Assembly (NCBI GenBank): GCA_025927515.1
Contig: JAICLG010000051.1
Span: 1-14,122 of the forward strand
DNA length: 14,122 nucleotides
Source: Hyphomicrobium sp.
GTDB taxonomy: Bacteria > Pseudomonadota > Alphaproteobacteria > Rhizobiales > Hyphomicrobiaceae
Reading direction: 5' to 3'
This document shows positions 1-6,035 of the stretch, piece after piece (position 1 is the stretch's first letter; each line of letters starts with the position of its first letter). The notes beneath the pieces were generated by a model. That model saw only the letters and a list, made by a program, of their open reading frames with translations, did not search any database and had not been told where the DNA came from. Both the position numbers and the translations under genes were made by a program.

Positions 1-131
1 CCGCGACGCATTCGTTCAAACAGCGCGTCGAGAGCAGCGGCTTCCGCCAACATCGCAGCAATGTCCTCGGGCGACACGGGTTCGCATGTCCGATCGGGAA
101 AAACCGTTGTGGCTTCCTCACTTTTGCACAT
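1..131 (-). CDS. Partial hypothetical protein, N-terminal 43 residues
   Basis: An open minus-strand frame starts with ATG at 131 and runs off the left edge without a stop. It begins MCKSEEATTVFP and continues into an Ala/Leu/Glu-rich stretch (residues about 21-43) that would form an amphipathic helix. Two cysteines are visible, at residues 2 and 16. A weak purine-rich element, AAGAG in transcript sense (140-144), lies 8 bases before the ATG. No signal peptide or membrane segment is visible and I do not recognise the family. Reality rests on the uninterrupted frame, the plausible start and normal-looking composition. At 43 codons it could still be a chance open frame, so function and reality are both uncertain. 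Confidence 0.4.
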   Translation of the reverse strand, partial: MCKSEEATTVFPDRTCEPVSPEDIAAMLAEAAALDALFERMRR

Positions 132-331
132 GGGGCAAACTCTTGATTGGTGCTGCCTCGAAGTGAGATGCAGATAGTGCCGAATATGGGAGCCAAGTGG
201 ACGTGAACTCATGACGTCCACCCGAGGTCGAGCGACAGAGGAACAATTTTCGCTCTCGTGTCGGCGCGGGCAACGCGCCAAGCCGAAAGTTGCCAACCCG
301 GTACGAAGCGAGCGACATGAATCGGGTTCAG

Positions 332-351
332 ACAAGACGTAACAAGACGTA
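332..351. repeat. Perfect 10-bp tandem direct repeat (ACAAGACGTA x2)
   Basis: ACAAGACGTA occurs at 332-341 and again immediately at 342-351 with no mismatch. The repeat length is about one helical turn, so both copies would face the same side of the DNA. It sits about 225 bases before the start of the gene at 576 and about 200 bases before the start of the minus-strand gene at 131. It could be a direct-repeat protein-binding site or a slippage duplication; the sequence alone cannot decide. Confidence 0.6.
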
Positions 352-378
352 AGCTGACAATTTCAACTGTAACGATCT

Positions 379-442
379 GGGGTGCCGTTGTTGCCGCCGG
401 GAGGCGCCGCCCTGTCATTCTTTTTTTGATTTCTGGCACCCC
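379..442. repeat. 8-bp inverted repeat enclosing a small hairpin and a T-run
   Basis: GGGGTGCC (379-386) is the exact reverse complement of GGCACCCC (435-442). The 48 bases between them contain a 4-bp hairpin (CGCC, loop GGGA, GGCG) and then seven T at 421-427. In a plus-strand transcript this could fold as a long-range stem in the leader of the gene at 576. The T-run is inside the outer stem rather than after it, so it is not a standard terminator. Confidence 0.35.
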
Positions 443-575
443 GCTTCGCGACGCCAGGTCATATTACGGGGCTGCCCCGCCAGCGATGGCCCAGGCCATT
501 CGCGCCAAGGCCAGGAACTTCAAATACATGCCTGAGTTTACGCTGAGTGGTGGGATGCCACGAAGGACTCGGAGA

Positions 576-1349
576 ATGGACAAATTCCTCATATCCGTCG
601 CCGCGCTGGTGCTATGCGCCGCATCTCCCTCTCTCGCCCAGAGCACGACCCCGGCGACGCCGAGCAATCCCACTATCGCCCCGCCGCCCTCCAATACGGC
701 CAATCCTACGCCGCCAACGGCAACGTCTCCGTCCACAAGCACGACACCGACAAGCCCAGCACCAAATTCCGCGACGACCTCGACATCAGCGGGTGGAGGG
801 GGCTCTTCGGAAGCTCCGGGCAACGTCATCCCCTCGCCCGTGGAGCAGAACAGACTCGATCCTTCGGCCCCTAGCCCCGAGAGGCTTCAAATTGATCCGA
901 CCCGCTCCGGCGCAAGCGTCACCAATCCGGGCACAACCTCGTCCAACCCCGGCGCTCCGGGACAAAGCTACAACGCGATCATCCAAGGCGCGCCGTCGAA
1001 CAGCGGCACCAGCACTGGAACATCCGGGCTTGGTGTAACGCCGGCCCCCTCGCCCAACTCTCCCAGCCTCTATCCGCAACGATTGACGACGCCACCGACA
1101 CCCAATGCAGGTAGTACCTACCCGGCACCAATCGTGAGCCCGACGACGCCTCTCAACTCGGGCGCGGGTACGGGCCTTGGTTCAACCGGCGTTGGAACGA
1201 CAGGATTGGGAACGACTGGACTGGGAACGACTGGACTGGGAACGACGGGCCTGAGGTCGCTTGGTACGGGCATGGGCACGAGCATGGGAAGCCACAGCAT
1301 GTCTCACGGCATGATGTCCGGCGGCCATGCCGGGGGCGGTCATCGCTAG
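576..1349 (+). CDS. Secreted Pro/Thr/Ser-rich protein with GTTGL repeats and Met/His-rich tail
   Basis: The frame stays open upstream to 426, but ATG 576 is chosen because AAGGA (563-567) lies 8 bases before it and the first residues form a Sec signal peptide (MDKFLISVAALVLCAASPSLAQ, likely cut after Ala-Gln near residue 22). The product is 257 residues. The mature part is low-complexity Pro/Thr/Ser/Asn (about 23-200), then four GTTGL pentapeptides (207-226), then a Met- and His-rich end (about 231-257, four His and five Met). It is expected to be exported and largely disordered. LVLC lacks a small residue before the Cys, so it is not a good lipobox. The PRC-barrel gene follows 84 bases downstream on the same strand and may be co-transcribed. 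The family is unknown. Metal binding by the tail is possible but unproven. Confidence 0.75.
   Translation: MDKFLISVAALVLCAASPSLAQSTTPATPSNPTIAPPPSNTANPTPPTATSPSTSTTPTSPAPNSATTSTSAGGGGSSEAPGNVIPSPVEQNRLDPSAPSPERLQIDPTRSGASVTNPGTTSSNPGAPGQSYNAIIQGAPSNSGTSTGTSGLGVTPAPSPNSPSLYPQRLTTPPTPNAGSTYPAPIVSPTTPLNSGAGTGLGSTGVGTTGLGTTGLGTTGLGTTGLRSLGTGMGTSMGSHSMSHGMMSGGHAGGGHR
1194..1253 (+). repeat. Four tandem 15-bp repeats encoding GTTGL
   Basis: Four copies of a 15-bp unit (GGAACGACTGGACTG and close variants) lie at 1194-1208, 1209-1223, 1224-1238 and 1239-1253. Copies two and three are identical; the first and fourth differ by a few bases that keep GTTGL. A degenerate unit (GSTGV) precedes them. Because the unit is a multiple of three, gain or loss of copies would keep the reading frame. 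Confidence 0.9.
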
Positions 1350-1433
1350 CTGCCAAGCATCCGTGACGCAACAGCAAGCGTGGTCGCGCACATCGGCAAC
1401 GCACGCCACTCTACGAGGGAAAGGGGAGAGCGA

Positions 1434-1961
1434 ATGCGAACAGTCCGCATGATCATCTTGGCCGGGGCAATCGCCGCGGCGTTGACCGAGCCTGCACTGG
1501 CACAAACCGGGGCCGTTCCGGCGACCGAAAAAGCTGCGGTGCCGAAAGGCGTGACCGACCCCTCGAAAGACAACAAAGGTCAGCCATCGGTAAACCAGGG
1601 AACTCCGGCGGTTGTTGTCGACGACAATCAAGTCGAAAATCTTCTTGGACGCGATGTGAAAAGCACCTCGGGCGAGAAGCTCGGGCAAATCACCGATGTC
1701 ATCGTCGATAAAACCGGCGACGTGCGGGCGGCCGTCATCGACTTCGGCGGATTCCTCGGGGTGGGCAGCCGTAAGGTCGCCGTCGCGTGGGGCGCACTAA
1801 AATTCTCACCCGGCTCCATCGTCGTCGACATGACGCGCGACGAGTTGCGAGTCACGCCGGAGTACCGGGCAGGCGAGCCGATCGTCGTCGTCGGCTCGCA
1901 GCATCCTTCTCAAACTTCTGGCTCTTCTCCGCCGGCTGCCAAGCCGCCAGCGACGAAATGA
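1434..1961 (+). CDS. Secreted PRC-barrel domain protein
   Basis: The start is ATG 1434, preceded by the purine-rich AAGGGGAGAG (1421-1430). An earlier in-frame GTG at 1380 would put extra residues before the signal peptide and is rejected. The product is 175 residues. Residues 1-24 form a Sec signal peptide ending ALAQ. A Lys/Thr/Pro-rich spacer (25-65) leads to a PRC-barrel domain (about 66-145) recognisable from NLLGRDVKSTSGEKLGQI, a VIVD strand, the VRAAVIDFGGFLGVG segment and a VAVAWGALKF strand. A disordered Ser/Pro/Lys tail ends the protein. PRC barrels are small beta folds known from RimM and the photosynthetic reaction-centre H subunit. Exported versions are common in this bacterial group and mostly uncharacterised. 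The role is probably envelope- or stress-linked, but nothing in the sequence shows it. Confidence 0.85.
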   Translation: MRTVRMIILAGAIAAALTEPALAQTGAVPATEKAAVPKGVTDPSKDNKGQPSVNQGTPAVVVDDNQVENLLGRDVKSTSGEKLGQITDVIVDKTGDVRAAVIDFGGFLGVGSRKVAVAWGALKFSPGSIVVDMTRDELRVTPEYRAGEPIVVVGSQHPSQTSGSSPPAAKPPATK

Positions 1962-1998
1962 GTTCGCCATGCGCCACCATCGTGCATGGCGTTGACCG

Positions 1999-3264
1999 AT
2001 GCAGTATACGGGCGTGCAACGGTCAGTAATCGAAGCTCCATCTCAGCGGAGCCAAATCGGCGTTGATTGGTTTTCGTTCTTCGTCGCCGACGTGCAACTG
2101 GGCTTCGGCCCGTTTCTGACAGTTTATCTGACGACCGAGAAGTGGACCAACGCCGACATCGGACTCGTGTTTACGGTCGGCAGCATCGTCGCCCTGTTGG
2201 GCCAACTTCCCGGAGGTGCGTTCGTCGATGCGGTCCGGCGCGAACGGCTCTTAGCGAGCCTCGCGATGATCGCCATCGGCATCAGCGCTTTCTCAATTGC
2301 GGTATGGCCTCAGTTTTCAGCCGTTCTCTTTGCCCAGCTTCTTCATTCAAGCGCGAGCGTCATCATAGGACCGGCGCTTGCCGCCATCAGCTTGCGCCTG
2401 GTCGGCCACAACCTGATCGGCGAGCGGCTCGGCCGAAACGCAGGATTTGCATCGGCCGGCAGCGTCATTGCAGCCGCTGCGATGGGCGCATGCGGTTATT
2501 ATCTTTCAAGCCAGGCGGTGTTCTATGTATCCACCGTGATGGTCATCCCAGCGCTCATCGCGTTGCAGGTCGTCTCGCCGAGTGATTTGCGCTGGCAAGT
2601 TACTGCGCACAAAACGCGCTCGGAATATCATATCAGCACAGCGATCGCGGAGCTTGTAAAAAACCGCTCGCTGCTGCTGCTGTCGGCAGCCGTCTGCCTT
2701 TTTCATCTTGCGAACGCATCTATTCTGCCGCTGGTCGCCAACATCATCACGCTGCGCGTGAGCGACCGGGCGACGGCGCTCGTCGCGCTTTGCATCATCG
2801 GCCCGCAGATCGTCGTTGCGTTCGCCTCTCCGCGCATCGGACGCTGGGCGGATCAACACGGACGCCGACCGCTTTTCCTTCTCGGTTTCGCTGCCCTTCC
2901 CATTCGCGCCGCACTTCTTGCGTTCAGCTCAGATCCGCGTGTTCTGGTCGCGATACAAATTCTCGATGGCCTCTCGGGCGCGGCTCTCGGCGTCCTCGTC
3001 GCCAGCTCAGTTGCCGACCTGACGCGCGATAGCGGAAATTTCAACTTGGCACTTGGATTGACCGGCATCGCGATGGGCGCCGGTGCGGCCGTCAGCACCG
3101 CACTCGGCGGCGCCGTCGCCTACCGCTTCGGCGTCTCGACGGCCTTCATGATGCTATCCGTGATCGGGCTGCTCGGCTTTTTGCTCTACGCCTTCACCAT
3201 GCCGGAAACGCGCCATCCCGACACGGACCCGGCCGACGAGAGAGATACGGACATCGAAAGCTGA
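1999..3264 (+). CDS. Major facilitator superfamily (MFS) transporter
   Basis: The product is 421 residues, the usual length for a 12-helix MFS carrier. It is strongly hydrophobic, with a hydrophilic central loop (about 195-225) between two six-helix halves. The loop between helices 2 and 3 has GGAFVDAVRRER (72-83), and the matching loop in the second half has IGRWADQHGRR (280-290). Both are forms of the MFS motif G-x-x-x-D-x-x-G-R-R. Such proteins move small solutes across the inner membrane, usually driven by protons. The substrate cannot be read from the sequence; a drug or metabolite exporter is a guess. The start is uncertain: no clear ribosome binding site precedes ATG 1999, and GTG 2014 is in frame. 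It begins 37 bases after the PRC-barrel gene and converges on lpd with only 10 bases between stops. Confidence 0.88.
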   Translation: MQYTGVQRSVIEAPSQRSQIGVDWFSFFVADVQLGFGPFLTVYLTTEKWTNADIGLVFTVGSIVALLGQLPGGAFVDAVRRERLLASLAMIAIGISAFSIAVWPQFSAVLFAQLLHSSASVIIGPALAAISLRLVGHNLIGERLGRNAGFASAGSVIAAAAMGACGYYLSSQAVFYVSTVMVIPALIALQVVSPSDLRWQVTAHKTRSEYHISTAIAELVKNRSLLLLSAAVCLFHLANASILPLVANIITLRVSDRATALVALCIIGPQIVVAFASPRIGRWADQHGRRPLFLLGFAALPIRAALLAFSSDPRVLVAIQILDGLSGAALGVLVASSVADLTRDSGNFNLALGLTGIAMGAGAAVSTALGGAVAYRFGVSTAFMMLSVIGLLGFLLYAFTMPETRHPDTDPADERDTDIES

Positions 3265-3274
3265 GAGCCTTCAA

Positions 3275-4714
3275 CTAAGATCGCTTCTGCGGCAGCAAGT
3301 CGGTACAGATACCTTCAAAAACCTCCGCCGCCATGCCGATCGATTCCGAGAGCGTCGGATGTGGATGGATGGTCTTGCCGATGTCGACGGCATCGGCCCC
3401 CATTTCAATTGCGAGGCAAACTTCTGAAATGAGATTGCCCGCTTCGATGCCGACGATACCACCGCCAATGATGCGATGCGTCTCGGCGTCGAACAGCAAC
3501 TTGGTGAAACCTTCGTCACGGCCATTGGCGATTGCACGGCCGGACGCTGCCCACGGAAACACGGCTTTGCGATAAGCGATGCCACGCGATTGTGCGTCAG
3601 CCTCCGTCACGCCAGCCCACGCGATTTCGGGATCGGTATAGGCGACAGACGGAATTTGGCGGGCATCGAAATAGCTTTCCTTACCTGCCGCGTTCTCGGC
3701 CGCAACGTGGCCCTCATGCACGGCCTTGTGTGCGAGCATAGGCTCGGCCGCGATGTCGCCAATGGCGAAGATATGAGGCACGTTCGTCCGCATTCGCTTG
3801 TCCGTCGGGACAAAGCCGCGCTCGTTGACGGCTATTCCCGCGGCCTCCGCACCGATCCGTTTGCCGTTCGGTTTCCTGCCAACTGCGATAAGAACCATAT
3901 CGTAAGGCTGCGGCTCGCTCGGAGCGTTCTCGCCTTCGAAGGTGACGTGAATGCCGTCACCCTTGGCTTCGGCTGCCACGACTTTCGTCTTGAGCATGAC
4001 GCGATCGAACCGCCGCGCATTTGTTTTCTGCCAGACGCCGACGAGATCGCGATCGGCGCCCAGCATGAGGCCATCGAGCACTTCAACGACGTCGATGCGC
4101 GCGCCGAGCGCCGCATAGACGGTCGCCATCTCAAGGCCAATGATGCCGCCGCCGATGACGAGCATTTTTCCCGGGATCTGCCGCAGTTCGAGCGCGCCGG
4201 TCGAGTCGACGATGCGCGGATCGGACGGCATGAACGGCAAGGTTGATGCTTCGGAGCCCGCCGCTACGATCGCCTTTTCAAAGCGAACACTCGTCTCACG
4301 GCCATTCTCGGACGTGACGTGCAAAAGATGCGGCTCGGCAAAAATACCGGTTCCCTGGATAGTCGTCACCTTGCGGGTCTTCGCCATCGATGCGAGGCCG
4401 CTCGTCAGTTTCTTGACGACGGCATCTTTATGCGCGGCGAGCTTCCCGAGGTCGATCTGCGGCTCCGCGAAGGCGACGCCCTGTTTCGTCATGCCTCGCG
4501 CCGCATCGATGATGAAGGCGGTATGCAGCAGCGCCTTCGACGGGATGCAGCCGACGTTCAGGCACACACCGCCAAGCACGGGCCAGCGGTCGACAAGGAT
4601 GGTCTTTGCGCCGAGATCGGCAGCGCGAAACGCCGCCGAGTAACCGCCGGGCCCTGCTCCGATGACCACCACGTCGCAGGTGTGGTCGGCTTCGCGGGTT
4701 TCATCCGTGCTCAT
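3275..4714 (-). CDS. lpd: Dihydrolipoyl dehydrogenase, E3 of pyruvate dehydrogenase
   Basis: E3 is an FAD enzyme that reoxidises the dihydrolipoyl arm of E2 and passes electrons to NAD+. The 479-residue product carries all family marks: FAD-binding VVIGAGPGGYSAA (17-27), the redox disulfide C51-x4-C56 in GGVCLNVGCIPSK, NAD-binding GGGIIGLE (188-195), the second FAD contact AIGDIAAEPMLAHKA (317-331), and the His-Glu catalytic pair in HPHPTLSE (H452, E457). ATG 4714 is chosen over an upstream in-frame start because GGAAG lies just before it and the upstream extension is Arg-rich and overlaps aceF. There is no N-terminal lipoyl domain, unlike some bacterial E3 proteins. It is the last gene of aceE-aceF-lpd, 17 bases after aceF. 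It may also serve other 2-oxoacid dehydrogenases, as E3 does in many bacteria. Confidence 0.97.
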   Translation of the reverse strand: MSTDETREADHTCDVVVIGAGPGGYSAAFRAADLGAKTILVDRWPVLGGVCLNVGCIPSKALLHTAFIIDAARGMTKQGVAFAEPQIDLGKLAAHKDAVVKKLTSGLASMAKTRKVTTIQGTGIFAEPHLLHVTSENGRETSVRFEKAIVAAGSEASTLPFMPSDPRIVDSTGALELRQIPGKMLVIGGGIIGLEMATVYAALGARIDVVEVLDGLMLGADRDLVGVWQKTNARRFDRVMLKTKVVAAEAKGDGIHVTFEGENAPSEPQPYDMVLIAVGRKPNGKRIGAEAAGIAVNERGFVPTDKRMRTNVPHIFAIGDIAAEPMLAHKAVHEGHVAAENAAGKESYFDARQIPSVAYTDPEIAWAGVTEADAQSRGIAYRKAVFPWAASGRAIANGRDEGFTKLLFDAETHRIIGGGIVGIEAGNLISEVCLAIEMGADAVDIGKTIHPHPTLSESIGMAAEVFEGICTDLLPQKRS

Positions 4715-4731
4715 CGCTTCCGCCTCGACGT

Positions 4732-6015
4732 TTACAGAACGAGCTGACGCACGTCGGCGAGCGCGCCGCATATTTTCCGGAGAAAGCGCGCCGCGAGAGC
4801 ACCGTCGACGACGCGATGATCATAGGAAAGGCAGAGCGGCAGCATCAGGCGTGGCTGAAACGCGGCACCGTCCCAGACCGGCTGCATCTTTGAGCGCATC
4901 GCGCCAAGGATCGCGACCTCCGGCGCATTGACGATCGGCGTAAAGGCCGTGCCGCCGATGCCGCCGAGGCTCGATATGGAGAACGTGCTGCTCTGGATGT
5001 CCGTCGGCGTGATCTTGCCGTCGCGCATGCGTGCAGAGACGCTCGATAGTTCCTGACTCAATTCCAGAATGCCTTTGCGATCGACGTCGCGGATGACGGG
5101 CACGACGAGTCCGTCCGGCGTATCGACGGCAACACCGATGTTGTAGTAGCGCTTGAGGATCAGCGCATCTTTCGTCGGCGCGAGGGAGGAATTGACGTCT
5201 GGATATTCCTTCAGCGCCGATACCGCCGACTTCAAAAGAAAAGCGACGAGCGTCACGCGGTAGCCTTTGGCCTTGGCGGTTTCGTCGAGGCCTTTTCGGT
5301 AGTCTTCGAGGTCAGTGATGTCGGCTTCGTCCGCGTTCGTAACGTGGGGTACGTTGAGCCACGAGCGGTGCAGGTTCGGCCCCGTGAGCTTCTTCAGGCG
5401 CGACATCGGTTTCGTTTCGACGGGCCCGTATTTTGCAAAATCCTGAGCGGGGATTTCCGGAATACCCGTCCGCGCTCCTCCGCCGGGTTCGCTCCTGGCG
5501 ATTTGACGCTTTACATCATCCTTGGTGATGCGGCCCTTCTCGCCGGTTCCCGTCAACTTCGTCAGATCGATACCGAGTTCGCGCGCGATCCGGCGGACGG
5601 AGGGGCTGGCGTGAACCGATCCGAAATCGGGCGCCGGGAAAGTCCGATCCTCCGCCTCCACCGGTGTCAACGAGACGGGCTTGGGCGGGGCCGCCTCGGC
5701 GGGCTGCTGTGGAGTTTCATTGGGGTGTTCATCGCTTTTGCCGTTTCCGGATTTTGGCTCCGGCTTGCTGCCATCGCCCGAAACGTCGAGGCGGAGAATT
5801 GCGCTTCCCTCGCTGACCTTATCGCCGATGCTGACCAGAATTTCGGAGACCTTGCCGCGTTGAGGCGACGGTACGTCCATTGCGGCCTTGTCGCTTTCAA
5901 GCGTGATCAGAGGATCGTCGGGCTTTACTTCGTCGCCCGGCTTCACCTGAATTTCGACAACTGGAACATTGTCGAAATCGCCGATGTTCGGCACCCTCAC
6001 GTCTACAAGCGGCAT
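4732..6015 (-). CDS. aceF: Dihydrolipoyllysine acetyltransferase, E2 of pyruvate dehydrogenase
   Basis: E2 is the core of the complex. It takes the acetyl group from E1 on its lipoyl arm and transfers it to CoA. The 427-residue product has one lipoyl domain (about 2-78) with the lipoylated lysine K43 in TLESDKAAM, then a Pro/Lys/Glu-rich flexible linker (about 80-130). A peripheral-subunit-binding domain follows (about 135-172, ASPSVRRIARELGIDL and GRITKDDV). The catalytic domain (about 197-427) ends in the active-site motif SYDHRVVDG (H400, D404). The segment LHRSWLNVPHVTNADEADIT matches the AceF-type E2 that pairs with homodimeric E1. E. coli AceF has three lipoyl domains; this one has a single domain, as in many other bacteria. 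ATG 6015 lies 20 bases after aceE with only a weak ribosome binding site, which suggests translational coupling. Confidence 0.96.
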   Translation of the reverse strand: MPLVDVRVPNIGDFDNVPVVEIQVKPGDEVKPDDPLITLESDKAAMDVPSPQRGKVSEILVSIGDKVSEGSAILRLDVSGDGSKPEPKSGNGKSDEHPNETPQQPAEAAPPKPVSLTPVEAEDRTFPAPDFGSVHASPSVRRIARELGIDLTKLTGTGEKGRITKDDVKRQIARSEPGGGARTGIPEIPAQDFAKYGPVETKPMSRLKKLTGPNLHRSWLNVPHVTNADEADITDLEDYRKGLDETAKAKGYRVTLVAFLLKSAVSALKEYPDVNSSLAPTKDALILKRYYNIGVAVDTPDGLVVPVIRDVDRKGILELSQELSSVSARMRDGKITPTDIQSSTFSISSLGGIGGTAFTPIVNAPEVAILGAMRSKMQPVWDGAAFQPRLMLPLCLSYDHRVVDGALAARFLRKICGALADVRQLVL

Positions 6016-6035
6016 GTTGTCGGGCCTGTGGTTTG

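Larger units (their letters stand above)
132..575. other. Non-coding stretch with a tandem repeat and an inverted repeat
   Basis: No convincing gene lies here. Short open frames on the minus strand (for example 209-439, starting from GTG) lack a good ribosome binding site and have no recognisable protein features. The stretch holds a perfect 10-bp tandem repeat (332-351), an 8-bp inverted repeat (379-386 with 435-442), a run of seven T (421-427) and a small GC palindrome (467-479). It probably carries the 5' control regions of the gene at 576 and of the partial gene at the left edge. No clear -35/-10 pair was found. Confidence 0.5.

Noticed and set aside
400..428. Intrinsic terminator ending in the T-run at 421-427
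   Set aside because: The only hairpin close upstream is a 4-bp stem several bases away, and no plus-strand gene precedes it.
209..439. Minus-strand open frame of 76 codons in the left non-coding region
   Set aside because: It starts with GTG, has no ribosome binding site and shows no recognisable features.
576..660. Lipoprotein signal in the first secreted protein (LVLC)
   Set aside because: The residue before the cysteine is Leu, not Gly, Ala or Ser as a lipobox needs, and a normal signal peptidase I site follows.
1194..1253. CRISPR-like array
   Set aside because: The repeats are 15 bp, contiguous without spacers and encode an in-frame peptide repeat.
3476..4246. Long plus-strand open frame (256 codons) opposite lpd
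   Set aside because: It lies entirely antisense to a well-supported lpd, has no recognisable domain and is rich in Arg, His and Asp as expected for a shadow frame in GC-rich DNA.
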